NCBI RefSeq assembly: GCF_900120005.1
Contig: NZ_LT635450.1
Location: forward strand, 330,693-394,692
Length of the DNA: 64,000 nt
Direction: 5' to 3'
Source: Holdemania sp. Marseille-P2844
Lineage (GTDB): Bacteria; Bacillota_I; Bacilli_A; Erysipelotrichales; Erysipelotrichaceae
The position numbers were made by a program, and so were the translations under genes. The notes beneath the pieces are model-generated. The model was not told the DNA's origin. It made no database searches and saw only the letters and a program-made list of their open reading frames with translations. The stretch's first letter is position 1. Each line of letters starts with the position of its first letter. This document shows positions 14,422 through 22,801 of this stretch, piece after piece.

Positions 14422-17214
14422 TTACTTTACGGAAAATTTCTTTTTTCCGAATACAGTTGTTGCTACTACGCCTGCACCGCTGATGAACAGCAGAGCGATC
14501 CAAAGGAACATATTGCTGTTATCACCAGTCTGCGGAGATTTGGTATCATCAGTCAGTTTGGCAATCACGGTTGCGGCCTTTGTGATTTCATTCTTTGCAT
14601 CCGCATCCGAGAAATACTTGCCGCAGTCCTCGCAATACCAATACTCAATATTTCCCTCCGCGTTTTTCGTCGCCGCCTTCGCTTTGATGTGCTTGAGGTC
14701 GGTATGGTTGTTGGCGTTGATCTCACCATAGGCTGTACCGCAAACCTCACACTTTGCTTTTTCGGTACAGGTAGCCGTACCGCCAGTATGTCCGTCATTG
14801 ACAGTCACGGTCATTTCAGCCTTGTTTCCTGCCTTGTCGGTTACAACAATGGTCTGTTTGCCATCAGCCGGCGAAAGAGTAAATTTCCCGTCCGTGAGGG
14901 TAACAGCCGTTCCGTCCATGGTGACGCTGTCAACATACTTTTCATCAATCGTAACCGTCTGCGCTTCACAATAGGTCTTGCCGTCTATAATGCCGGAAAT
15001 CAAAGGATCAACATTATCCAGCACAACGCCGTTGGAATTGATATAGCAGATGTTACCGGAGCTATCGGTCAGCTTTGCGTAGATCACATATTCGTTATTC
15101 GGTTCAATGTAAAACGCACCCGTGTATGCAGTAAATACGCTGGCGTTCAGTTCGTCAACGGTAAGCTCCTTGTCGCTTAACAAATAGGTAATGGTAACAT
15201 TATCACCGCTGTTGTCGCTTGCCGTGATCGTCACTTTCTGTGTATCCTTAAAGAACAAGCCAAAGGTAATGTTGTTAAAGAACGTATTCCATTTGCTTTT
15301 GTCAACCGTAATTTCGCCTGTCGGGCAGGTAACATCTTTCCACTTTGCGTAGAGCGTCAGGCTCTCGGTGACGGTGGTGGTGAAGTCATACTCTGTGGTG
15401 CAACCCGCTTCAGTGTACCAGCCGCCAAAGGTGTAGCCCTCGTAGGTGGGAGCGGTGGGTTCGGTTACCGTGCCGCCGTGGCTGACAGTCTGGCTGTCCA
15501 CCTTGCTTCCGCCCTGGCTGTCAAAGGTGACCGTGTAAGTATTCAGCGTCCACTTTGCGTAGAGCGTCAGGCTCTCGGTGACGGTGGTGGTGAAGTCATA
15601 CTCTGTGGTGCAACCCGCTTCAGTGTACCAGCCGCCAAAGGTGTAGCCCTCGTAGGTGGGAGCGGTGGGTTCGGTTACCGTGCCGCCGTGGCTGACAGTC
15701 TGGCTGTCTACCTTGCTTCCGCCCTGGCTGTCAAAGGTGACCGTGTAAGTATTCAGCGTCCACTTTGCGTAGAGCGTCAGGCTCTCGGTGACGGCGGTGG
15801 TGAAGTCATACTCTGTGGTGCAACCCGCTTCAGTGTACCAGCCGCCAAAGGTGTAGCCCTCGTAGGTGGGAGCAGTGGGTTCGGTTACCGTGCCGCCGTG
15901 GCTGACAGTCTGGCTGTCTACCTTGCTTCCGCCCTGGCTGTCAAAGGTGACCGTGTAAGTATTCAGCGTCAGCGCAGGCGTGCCAAGTTCACAGGTTATC
16001 TGGAGCTGAATCGGCACACTATCTCTGGTTGCAATCGTACAATCTTCCGGCGTCTTGCCGTTCATGGTGACAGCCGGCGCCAGCTCCAGACCTTTGTTGT
16101 CCAGACACAGCCAGAGTGTATACTGCGTGCCGGCCTGAAACACTTCGGTTTCACCCATGGGGCGCCACTGGTAGCCCTCTATATAAAAAACATATTTTGA
16201 CCAGCCAATATCCTGAATATCGTCGGCGCTGAATTCGACGCCCGGTATCGTGGATTCAAAGCTGTAGGTGATGTCGTTCGGCGTATTGCCCACCTCGAAG
16301 CCGTCGACCGTGACGGCGAGGGCCGGCGCCACCGGCGTGCCGAATTCACAATCCATCATGATACTCCGATCGCCCGTGTTGAACCCGCAAGACTCCGGTG
16401 TTTTGCCGTTTATCGTGACAGCCGGCAGTTCAGAAAGACCCTTGTCTTTCAGTTCGAGTACGAGCTGATAGCGCGTGCCTGCCTCGAACCACTCATCGTC
16501 ATAAATAATACTTTCCCACCCGCCGATTTCTTCGACGTATTTGTTCCAAGCAATCAACGCCACATCGTCTTTGCCGAAGGTGACGCCCGGGATCGTGGAT
16601 TCGAAGCTGTAGGTGCAGTCGGCCGGCGTTTTGCCCACCTCGAAGCCGTTGACCGTGATGGCGAGGCCGCCCGTTTCGCCGGCGGATAAAGGCTTATACG
16701 TTGCAGTCACACTTACCGGCCCTGCAGGCATGGTAAAGGTGGTCGTTGCACTGTTTGCGTCTGCAAGGGTAACATTGCTGCCACTCTCTACAATCCACTT
16801 ATCAAATACCATGGCGTCAGAAGGGTCCATACCGTCAGGAGGCGAATCTGCGGTCAGGGTAACCCTTGTACCCTCTGCTGCTTCGCTGATTTCAGTGCCG
16901 CATGCGGTTGCTTTACCGTTTGTTACGGTAATGCCGCTTTCCGGTAATTCAAGAGAGCGTTGAAGTTCTGTCAAATCGCTGTAGTTTACCACGCCGTCTC
17001 CATTAAAATCTGCGACAACGAGTTGTTCATTGATGAAACTTTCAAGACCTTCAAGATAATTTTGAAGGAGGATGGCGTCTCTTTTCGTAACTGATCCGTC
17101 TCCGTTTATATCGCCTACTATGGTATCGAGCGGCACATCCGCAAAAGCCGTCACCGGGCAGAGCATCAGCACCATGCAAAGGGTAAGCAGGATGCTCAAA
17201 ATTCGTTTTTTCAT
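14422..17214 (-). CDS. Sortase-anchored surface protein with dockerin and B-repeats
   Basis: 930 residues. Signal peptide (1-25); a type I dockerin-like pair of calcium loops (about 30-90: GDINGDGSVTKRDAILL and ADFNGDGVVNYSDL); a bacterial-repeat domain (to about 180); two copies of an unnamed domain beginning AITVNGFEVGKTP and AVTVDGFEVGNTP (about 185-410); three almost identical 70-aa InlB-type B-repeats (415-625; GGWYTEAGC, LTLYAKW); an Ig-like part; a cysteine-containing segment (CEVCGTAYG, WYCEDCGKYF); and a sorting signal SPQTGD, hydrophobic stretch and KKK tail. It should be cell-wall anchored by the sortase B at 13011. It may bind host or dietary ligands, or a cohesin partner. Start overlaps the upstream gene's stop (ATGA). 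Confidence 0.9.
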   Translation of the reverse strand: MKKRILSILLTLCMVLMLCPVTAFADVPLDTIVGDINGDGSVTKRDAILLQNYLEGLESFINEQLVVADFNGDGVVNYSDLTELQRSLELPESGITVTNGKATACGTEISEAAEGTRVTLTADSPPDGMDPSDAMVFDKWIVESGSNVTLADANSATTTFTMPAGPVSVTATYKPLSAGETGGLAITVNGFEVGKTPADCTYSFESTIPGVTFGKDDVALIAWNKYVEEIGGWESIIYDDEWFEAGTRYQLVLELKDKGLSELPAVTINGKTPESCGFNTGDRSIMMDCEFGTPVAPALAVTVDGFEVGNTPNDITYSFESTIPGVEFSADDIQDIGWSKYVFYIEGYQWRPMGETEVFQAGTQYTLWLCLDNKGLELAPAVTMNGKTPEDCTIATRDSVPIQLQITCELGTPALTLNTYTVTFDSQGGSKVDSQTVSHGGTVTEPTAPTYEGYTFGGWYTEAGCTTEYDFTTAVTESLTLYAKWTLNTYTVTFDSQGGSKVDSQTVSHGGTVTEPTAPTYEGYTFGGWYTEAGCTTEYDFTTTVTESLTLYAKWTLNTYTVTFDSQGGSKVDSQTVSHGGTVTEPTAPTYEGYTFGGWYTEAGCTTEYDFTTTVTESLTLYAKWKDVTCPTGEITVDKSKWNTFFNNITFGLFFKDTQKVTITASDNSGDNVTITYLLSDKELTVDELNASVFTAYTGAFYIEPNNEYVIYAKLTDSSGNICYINSNGVVLDNVDPLISGIIDGKTYCEAQTVTIDEKYVDSVTMDGTAVTLTDGKFTLSPADGKQTIVVTDKAGNKAEMTVTVNDGHTGGTATCTEKAKCEVCGTAYGEINANNHTDLKHIKAKAATKNAEGNIEYWYCEDCGKYFSDADAKNEITKAATVIAKLTDDTKSPQTGDNSNMFLWIALLFISGAGVVATTVFGKKKFSVK
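15341..15970. repeat. Three tandem 210-bp repeats within the surface-protein gene
   Basis: Three copies with exact 210-bp period encode the 70-aa B-repeats. They differ by only a few bases, so they are recently duplicated or kept uniform by recombination, and repeat number could vary between strains. Confidence 0.95.
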
Positions 17215-17549
17215 GTTTGCTCCTCACTTTCTCCCGCATCCTCCGTGCGGTTTGTTTTTTTCTTTTTGAGCCGGATGCAGATCACGGTCAGCGTCACGCC
17301 TACCACAAAGGCGGCGATGCCGACCACGATGTACGCGCCCGCATCCTCCCGCAGCAGCACCGAGCCGTAGCCCTCCGCCACAGCGGAGACGCCCGGCGCC
17401 TGTACGCCTTGCAGGAGAACGCTGATACCGGCAAGGAGAAACAGGCCAAACACTGTAAGAGAAAAAAGCTCACGGTTTTCACGCCGCCGCCTGTACCGCC
17501 GCGTCCTGCGGCGGATCTCCCGCACCCGGATTTCCGTCCTACCGGTCAT
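17211..17549 (-). CDS. Small two-helix membrane protein, first gene of the surface operon
   Basis: 112 residues. A very basic N-terminus (RRRTRRYRRRRENR), a membrane helix (about 30-48), an extracellular loop of about 25 residues, a second helix (about 72-93) and a charged tail. The same layout and a similar loop pattern (SAVAEGYGSVLL vs SGAASLVGSHAAL) are seen in the product of 18961-19311, so the two may be distant paralogues. ATG 17549 has a GGAGGTTTTGATT site. Function unknown. It overlaps the surface-protein start by 4 bp. Confidence 0.7.
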   Translation of the reverse strand: MTGRTEIRVREIRRRTRRYRRRRENRELFSLTVFGLFLLAGISVLLQGVQAPGVSAVAEGYGSVLLREDAGAYIVVGIAAFVVGVTLTVICIRLKKKKTNRTEDAGESEEQT

Positions 17550-17667
17550 AATCAAAACCTCCTTTCGCGTTTTGTCATCGGGGCGTCTTTTGCACCCCTC
17601 TACTATCCTAAATACAAAAAATCAGAAATCCTCTCACCCAAAATCAAAATTTTTTCAAAAAAATTTT

Positions 17668-17705
17668 CAAAAAAATTGGAGCCGCCCCGATTTGGGACGG
17701 CTCCA
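17668..17705 (-). terminator. Terminator after prsW-like gene
   Basis: GGAGCCGTCCC, loop, GGGGCGGCTCC followed by AATTTTTTT on the minus strand, about 17 bp past the PrsW-like stop. It separates the ECF/PrsW operon from the surface-protein operon. Confidence 0.9.
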
Positions 17706-17721
17706 TGCGCCAGTCAGCGTA

Positions 17722-18363
17722 TTATTTCAAATGAATATTCAGGTTTGGCAAGGACCGCTTTACCACGAACAGACAGGCGATCAGCAGCGACGGGAACAGG
17801 TAGCCCGTCATGTTCCACGGGCTGTCCGCCGTAATGAGCAGGTTATAGATGGCGTGAAAGCCGGTGCAGGCTCCGAGGATGCCCGCCGTGCCGGTCAGCG
17901 CCAGCCAGCGGCGTCGGAACACATAGGAAATACCAAAGCCCGTCAAAATCCCACAGAGGATGTGAATCGCACCGGCGGAGATCCCGCGAATGAGCAGAAA
18001 GGTAAAGTCCTCCGCACCGTTCTCCGTCAGGTAACACACGTTTTCAAAGGTGGCAAAGCCCACGGCAATAGCGATGGCCGCAGACGGCAGCTCTTTTGGC
18101 TCCGGCTCGAAGATCAGAAAGTAGAACAGCAGCGGCAGCAGCTTCATCACTTCCTCGCAGACCGGCGTGATCTCAATGGCGGCAACTGTGGTATCCACGC
18201 CGTAATACCCCATGAAAAAGCTGCTGACGTAGGCACCCAGCAGACAAACGCCCATGCCGACGGTGAGAAACAGCGTAAAGCTGCGGGCGCGGCCTTTCGT
18301 GAAGAACAGGGACAAAATCAGCGGAATGGCAAGACAGATAAAGATATTTTCGATATAGGTCAT
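17722..18363 (-). CDS. PrsW-family intramembrane protease
   Basis: 213 residues with about 7 membrane segments. PrsW motifs are present in order: the paired Glu in ITPVCEEVMKLLP, GFATFENV, the His in GAIHILCGI, and the His/Asn in GFHAIYN. In Bacillus subtilis PrsW cuts an anti-sigma factor at its outer site, which frees the ECF sigma factor. Here it is the last of five overlapping genes that include an ECF sigma factor and two membrane proteins, which strongly suggests the same logic. Its start overlaps the preceding stop (ATGA). Confidence 0.88.
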   Translation of the reverse strand: MTYIENIFICLAIPLILSLFFTKGRARSFTLFLTVGMGVCLLGAYVSSFFMGYYGVDTTVAAIEITPVCEEVMKLLPLLFYFLIFEPEPKELPSAAIAIAVGFATFENVCYLTENGAEDFTFLLIRGISAGAIHILCGILTGFGISYVFRRRWLALTGTAGILGACTGFHAIYNLLITADSPWNMTGYLFPSLLIACLFVVKRSLPNLNIHLK

Positions 18364-18971
18364 TTCTCCGCCACCTCCCGCAAATTAAGGATCAGCAGCG
18401 CCACAAGGGAGAGCGTCAGCATAATGTCCACGGCGAAGTAGAGATTGAACCTTGTAAAATCCTCCATGAACGCAGACACAAAAAAGAGGCCCACCTGCAG
18501 CGCGGTGCAGACGGCAAAGCAGACATCTGTCCGCCGGTGCGCCGTACCTCTTTGCAGCCGGAACAGGGACAGATACGCAACTGCACTCACCGGAACCGCG
18601 AACAGCCCCGACACCAGATAGGACGCCATGAACCGGAAGGCCAGGATAGACGCCGCAATCAGACCCGCACATACAGCGGGGACGGGCAAAACGCAAAGTT
18701 TCATGCCCTCCGTCCGCATAATTTGGAGCGAAAGAAAGAAAAACCACGATGCGATCCATGATATTTCCGCCACATAGAACACACGCGGAGTGTCGCCGGT
18801 GATAGCGAGGTGCAGCACATAATACAGCGTTCCCATGAAAAAGCAGGCATAAGCAAGGGCGAGGATCAGGCAGCGGCGGTCTTTGTACCGGAACAGGTGA
18901 ACCACAGCCACCAGCACGGCGCAGGCCAGGACCGCCACCTGAAAAAGATTGTCAATGATTTCAAAGTTCAT
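18360..18971 (-). CDS. Seven-helix membrane protein of unknown function
   Basis: 203 residues with about seven hydrophobic segments and short basic loops; no conserved family is recognised. It lies between the small membrane protein and the PrsW-like protease, overlapping both (11 bp and 4 bp). It could be a sensor, or a partner of PrsW. The role is inferred only from position. Confidence 0.65.
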   Translation of the reverse strand: MNFEIIDNLFQVAVLACAVLVAVVHLFRYKDRRCLILALAYACFFMGTLYYVLHLAITGDTPRVFYVAEISWIASWFFFLSLQIMRTEGMKLCVLPVPAVCAGLIAASILAFRFMASYLVSGLFAVPVSAVAYLSLFRLQRGTAHRRTDVCFAVCTALQVGLFFVSAFMEDFTRFNLYFAVDIMLTLSLVALLILNLREVAEK

Positions 18972-19311
18972 CGTCCCTGTCCTCCCGCTGCCTGCGTTCC
19001 TTCCTGCGGCGCAGACGGTACAAAAGCACCGTCACGCACACGCCCAGCAAAAAGGCCAGAAGTCCCATCAGGATATAGCCCAGCGCCGCATGGCTTCCCA
19101 CAAGGCTTGCCGCGCCCGAAGCATGGCTTACGCCGCTTTCGGAGACACCCGCCATCAGGCCGGGCATCCACGCGCCAATGCCGACCACCAGCAGCAGACA
19201 GGCCGCTATGCAGGCCGCGTCCAGCCGACGCTGTTTCTTTTTCTGGTTTTCCCGCTTTATTTCTGCCGTCCGTTTGTGAATCAGACGGGTCCGTTCCTCA
19301 TTCGTCCGCAT
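18961..19311 (-). CDS. Small membrane protein, candidate anti-sigma factor
   Basis: 116 residues. A basic cytoplasmic N-terminus of about 30 residues, membrane helix (about 32-50), Gly/Ser/Ala-rich outside loop, second helix (about 72-92) and a charged tail (RLRRRKERRQREDRDDEL). It overlaps the ECF sigma gene by 14 bp, the usual position of an anti-sigma factor. It lacks a recognisable zinc anti-sigma (HxxxCxxC) motif, so an anti-sigma role is inference. A similar protein starts the surface operon (17211-17549). Confidence 0.65.
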   Translation of the reverse strand: MRTNEERTRLIHKRTAEIKRENQKKKQRRLDAACIAACLLLVVGIGAWMPGLMAGVSESGVSHASGAASLVGSHAALGYILMGLLAFLLGVCVTVLLYRLRRRKERRQREDRDDEL

Positions 19312-19852
19312 AGGTAAATCCCTCCTGCTCTAAAATCGTTTTGAGGCTTTGCTTCCCCCGATAAACCAGATTGGAAATCTGCTTCTCGGTCTGCGCCATA
19401 ACCGCCGCCGCGTCCCGGTAGCTCATATTCTCAAAGTAGACAAGGTACAGGGCTTCCCGGTACTCTGCCTTCAGCTTCTCCATTGCGGCGTAAAGCTGCC
19501 GGTCACGCTCGCTGCGAATAAGCTCCGTATCGGCCAGCGTGTCGCTTTTGGGTTCAAAGGTCAGCTCGTCGAAGCGCAGGAAGCGGATGCGGTGTTTCTG
19601 CTTGTGCCGCAGGGCAAGGTTGCGGGCGGTTTTATATAAATACGCCTTAAAGCTGCCCTCATCCTTAATCGGGCGTTCCTTTGCAAAGAGCTGGGAAAAG
19701 GCTTCGATCATCAAGTCCTCGGCCTCGTGAATGTCTTTCAGATAGCCGTTTATGTAGAGCGTCAGCGCATCGCCGTACTTTTCAACCAGCGTGTCGGCGG
19801 CCTTGTCCTCGCCGTCCAGATAACGCCGGTATAATATTTCATCGGAAATCAT
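19298..19852 (-). CDS. ECF-type sigma-70 factor
   Basis: 184 residues with region 2 (EDKAADTLVEKYGDALTLYI, then AEDLMIEAFSQLF and FKAYLYKTARNLAL) and region 4 (LKAEYREALYLVYFENMSYRDAAAVM, then QISNLVYRGKQSLK). This is a normal ECF layout and length. It overlaps the upstream HTH gene (ATGA) and the downstream membrane protein (14 bp), so the genes should be translated together. It likely directs RNA polymerase to the surface-protein operon at 17549 or to its own set of genes. Confidence 0.92.
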   Translation of the reverse strand: MISDEILYRRYLDGEDKAADTLVEKYGDALTLYINGYLKDIHEAEDLMIEAFSQLFAKERPIKDEGSFKAYLYKTARNLALRHKQKHRIRFLRFDELTFEPKSDTLADTELIRSERDRQLYAAMEKLKAEYREALYLVYFENMSYRDAAAVMAQTEKQISNLVYRGKQSLKTILEQEGFTYADE

Positions 19853-20040
19853 GTCTGCCGCCTCCCTCCGCGTTTTTCTATGCGCGGGTCAGCCGGCTTT
19901 TTGGCGTCCTCCGGGATTGCCCAGGATCGTCCAAAGCGGGACGCGCCGGGGATGCGTCCCTGTGCCACATATTGATTGACACGGCGCTCCGATATACCCC
20001 ATTTGTAGGAAGTTTCCCGTATGGAGAGATAACCTTTCAT
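19849..20040 (-). CDS. Small HTH DNA-binding protein heading the ECF/PrsW operon
   Basis: 63 residues: YLSIRETSYKWGISERRVNQYV followed by GRIPGASRFGRSWAIPEDA is the HTH_17/excisionase-type winged helix. The AAAGGAGAGCGT site lies just before ATG 20040. It could be the repressor of its own promoter, where TACG-N6-CGTA lies between -35 and -10. A second excisionase is less likely, as it is 10 kb from the integrases. Confidence 0.8.
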   Translation of the reverse strand: MKGYLSIRETSYKWGISERRVNQYVAQGRIPGASRFGRSWAIPEDAKKPADPRIEKRGGRRQT

Positions 20041-20078
20041 ACGCTCTCCTTTCTAATCGACACAATAATACAAAATAT

Positions 20079-20107
20079 ATTATATACGAATATCCGTAGA
20101 TTTGCAA
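20079..20107 (-). promoter_or_regulatory. SigA-type promoter of the ECF/PrsW operon
   Basis: Minus strand TTGCAA (20102-20107), 17-bp spacer, TATAAT (20079-20084). The spacer holds the inverted repeat TACG-GATATT-CGTA, a likely operator. Confidence 0.75.
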
Positions 20108-20125
20108 GAGATTCAGGAAAATATG

Positions 20126-20150
20126 TAGGCAGCCTCATACGAGGCTACCT
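20126..20150 (-). terminator. Terminator at the end of the conjugation operon
   Basis: GGTAGCCTC-GTAT-GAGGCTGCC stem just beyond the CHAP gene stop (20154). The downstream run is only TACATATTTT, so termination may be moderate. Confidence 0.65.
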
Positions 20151-20153
20151 ATT

Positions 20154-21959
20154 TTAATAGGCCGGGATACCGTAGCCGAGAATTTCATAATAGCCGAGAG
20201 GATAATCCCGCCTGTTGCAGCTATCGCTCGTGTTACCCTCAATGGTATAAACTCTGCCATTCTCTACTTTCTCAACGATACCCACATGGTCGGAAAGTCC
20301 GTCCTGCGGACCGGAGGAACCATCAGGATTGTCCCAATCGAAGAAGATAATCATGCCCGGTGTAGGCTGTGCGCTGTTGTCTGCCCATTGCCCACGATCT
20401 TTGAACCACTGTACGCCGTTGACACAACCGGCGAATTTCGGGATAATGCCGTTTTCGATATAGCCGCACTCGTTGGCACACCACGATACGAAGCAGGCGC
20501 ACCATTCCACACGGCTTCCAAAGCCATACCATGACCAATAAGGCTCACCGCCAACATTACCGATCTGCGACATGGCAACGGCGACAATGGCATCATCTGT
20601 TGCACCGATCCCATACAAAGCAGCCGCCCACAGGGAATTGTTTTCATCGGATAACAGTTCCGTAAGCTGCGCCCTCTGGTCATCATTAAAACCGAAGTGG
20701 TCTGCCATTTCATCGGCAGTCTTGTGACTGACTGTGATATACAGATAGGTTTGGGTCACGGTGGTTTCCGTTTCCACGATATTTCCGTTGCCGTCATCCG
20801 TTTCTGTAATGACAGTTTCCGTCTTGCTTTCCGTCCGGGAAGATATGGCGTTCATCTGCCAGAATATATCCTTTAGGATCGCTTTCTTGGATTCATCCAT
20901 AGACGCCACATCCTGGGCATTGTCCGGGTCGGTGGTGGTCTTAACGGCATAGACTGCCAGCACCTCCGGCCATACCGCACGGGAGCCGGACATTTCCAAT
21001 ACATCGTAACTGATATTCGCCTTTGTGGTGTCGATCTGACTTTGATAATCGTCATTGATCTCCTGTACCACGGTCTGCATGGTCATCCCGGAGCCGGTAT
21101 CCTCACCGGAAAAGAAGATACCGAAGCAGGAGCCGACGATCAGTGCAATCAGACAGATAACAACGATAATAACCACAGCTACCCAGCCTCCTGCAGCAAT
21201 AGCGGCAACCAATGCTTTCACACCGGCAATAATCGCTTTCACGGCTGCAACTGTTGCTTTCGCCACGGCCTTGGCAGCTACAACCGCTGCCTTTGCCGCC
21301 GCCCGTGCAGCCTGCGCCGCAGCTCTGGCGGCTTTAGCCGTTGCCTGTGCGGTTTTCTGCGCCGTTTTCGCTGTAGCCTGTGCCGTCTTAACAGTGGTCT
21401 TTGCTGTCTGTTCTGCGGTCTTTATGGTTTTCTGTGTTGCTTTTACAGAACCCTTTGCCGTCTTGACCGTAGCCTTGCCAGTAGATTTCGCGGTCTGCTT
21501 TACAGTCTTTTTTCCACGCTCCACAGTTTTGACCGTCTTATCCGCAGAATGGGATACACGCTGCCCGGTACGCTGGGCACCTTTTTTCTGCATCTGCTTT
21601 TCAGCCTGTTTCTGTGCCTGCTGCTTTGCCGCTTGTTGTGGCGTTTTGGGTTCGGATGGGGTCTTTTTCTTTTGCTGAACATAGTCCCGTGCCTTGGAGA
21701 TGTTTTCCTTGGTGGTTTCCAAACCCTTGCGCCCCTGCTTATCAAATTGGTGGACAGCTTCATAGGTGACAGCTTCGGTAGCACCCGTCATGCGGTCAGC
21801 GGCATATTCATCCGGGTTGTTTTCCGCAGAATATACGCCATGCTCCGCCTTGTCCTTGGTACGCACATAGGCATCCTTCATGCGCTCTCCGGCAACCGCC
21901 GCTTTGTCTATGGTTTTAATGGTGCCTTTGACAACATCCCTTGTTTTAATATCAGCCAT
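20154..21959 (-). CDS. CHAP-domain cell-wall hydrolase of the transfer machinery
   Basis: 601 residues. A charged N-terminus; a lysine/alanine/threonine-rich region (about 125-250) made of many short KTAxxT and KAAxAA units, probably one long helix; a membrane helix (about 255-280); a linker; and a C-terminal CHAP domain (about 470-600) with catalytic Cys in [11 protein letters not shown], His in [11 protein letters not shown] and Asn in IEGNTSD. It should open peptidoglycan for the conjugation channel, as VirB1 or Tn916 Orf14 do. ATG 21959 has a GGGGAGGTGGTGTCCG site and overlaps the sortase gene by 8 bp. It is the last gene of the transfer operon. Confidence 0.88.
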   Translation of the reverse strand: MADIKTRDVVKGTIKTIDKAAVAGERMKDAYVRTKDKAEHGVYSAENNPDEYAADRMTGATEAVTYEAVHQFDKQGRKGLETTKENISKARDYVQQKKKTPSEPKTPQQAAKQQAQKQAEKQMQKKGAQRTGQRVSHSADKTVKTVERGKKTVKQTAKSTGKATVKTAKGSVKATQKTIKTAEQTAKTTVKTAQATAKTAQKTAQATAKAARAAAQAARAAAKAAVVAAKAVAKATVAAVKAIIAGVKALVAAIAAGGWVAVVIIVVICLIALIVGSCFGIFFSGEDTGSGMTMQTVVQEINDDYQSQIDTTKANISYDVLEMSGSRAVWPEVLAVYAVKTTTDPDNAQDVASMDESKKAILKDIFWQMNAISSRTESKTETVITETDDGNGNIVETETTVTQTYLYITVSHKTADEMADHFGFNDDQRAQLTELLSDENNSLWAAALYGIGATDDAIVAVAMSQIGNVGGEPYWSWYGFGSRVEWCACFVSWCANECGYIENGIIPKFAGCVNGVQWFKDRGQWADNSAQPTPGMIIFFDWDNPDGSSGPQDGLSDHVGIVEKVENGRVYTIEGNTSDSCNRRDYPLGYYEILGYGIPAY

Positions 21960-22785
21960 CGGACACCACCTCCCCATCGGGAGGCAGGATCAGCTTTGCC
22001 ACAACGACCATTCTGCCATTGGTACGGCTGTACTCGCAGGTGGAGAGTGTGATCAGCCTGTCGCCGTACTCGGCAGATACCCCGGTATCATACAGGGACA
22101 ATTCCTTGCACCCGGCAATATAGGCATCAAACGCCGCTTCATCCTCCGCATCTATAAAGTGGTAATACTTAAAGCCCTCGACGGCAGTAGCCACGGTCTT
22201 GAATACAGCTATGATCTCATACTTACCAAAAGCAGACAGCGTATCAAAACGGATGGTTTTGTGCTGCTCATAGAAATCCCTGCTTTTGTATTGGTTCAGG
22301 TCGGCAAACATGGAGCCGTTCTTCATGTTGTGTCCGTAAATAATAAGGTTGTCGGAGTTGTCAATATCACATTCCTCCTGCACATACGGCACACCGTAGT
22401 CACTGTAATTCTTATCAAAGCCGTGCTTCAGATAAAAGTCGGGATTGTCCGGGGTCTGCATGACGGGATAATCAATGCTTGTTCCCTCAATGCTGATCCA
22501 GCCGATAAAATCATTATTCTGCTCATATACTGCACCGTACTTGTCATAGGGCGTAGGCTGCGGGGCTGTTTCCGGCTCATCCGTTCCCGGTAGCGTTTTG
22601 CTTGGCTCCGTCTGTCCGGTTTCATCGGTCTGCACGGCAACTTCTGTGTTCAAAAGGGCGGAAACACTTTCAAAGGCTTCTTTGCTTTCCTGCTCCGCCG
22701 CATAATGGCGGTACACCATCACGCCGGAGAACAGAAAGAGGACGGCGAAGATCACCGTCCCGGTTATCAAAAATATACGCTTCAT
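21952..22785 (-). CDS. Class B sortase, copy 2 (inside the conjugation operon)
   Basis: 277 residues. Membrane anchor at the N-terminus, Thr/Glu/Pro-rich linker, then the sortase B fold with His in IIYGHNMKNG (about 149), Cys in ITLSTCEYS (about 248) and Arg in TNGRMVVVAK. The start at 22785 is set by TATGGAGGTTACTGCC; a longer frame is open to 22821 without a site. Lying between virB4-like and CHAP genes, it probably anchors the ICE thioester adhesin (48758-53011, NPKTG signal) or another transfer-linked surface protein. It is clearly different in sequence from copy 1. Confidence 0.9.
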   Translation of the reverse strand: MKRIFLITGTVIFAVLFLFSGVMVYRHYAAEQESKEAFESVSALLNTEVAVQTDETGQTEPSKTLPGTDEPETAPQPTPYDKYGAVYEQNNDFIGWISIEGTSIDYPVMQTPDNPDFYLKHGFDKNYSDYGVPYVQEECDIDNSDNLIIYGHNMKNGSMFADLNQYKSRDFYEQHKTIRFDTLSAFGKYEIIAVFKTVATAVEGFKYYHFIDAEDEAAFDAYIAGCKELSLYDTGVSAEYGDRLITLSTCEYSRTNGRMVVVAKLILPPDGEVVSDG

Positions 22786-22801
22786 GGCAGTAACCTCCAT
22801 A

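Noticed and set aside
15341..15970. CRISPR array
   Set aside because: The repeats are 210 bp, in frame, and contiguous, with no unique spacers; they encode B-repeats.
15478..16200. Plus-strand 240-codon repetitive frame
   Set aside because: It is the antisense of the three B-repeats; its internal repeats come only from the repeated surface-protein DNA.
19849..20040. Second excisionase
   Set aside because: The fold is excisionase-like, but it overlaps the ECF sigma gene and is far from the integrases, so a local regulator is likelier.
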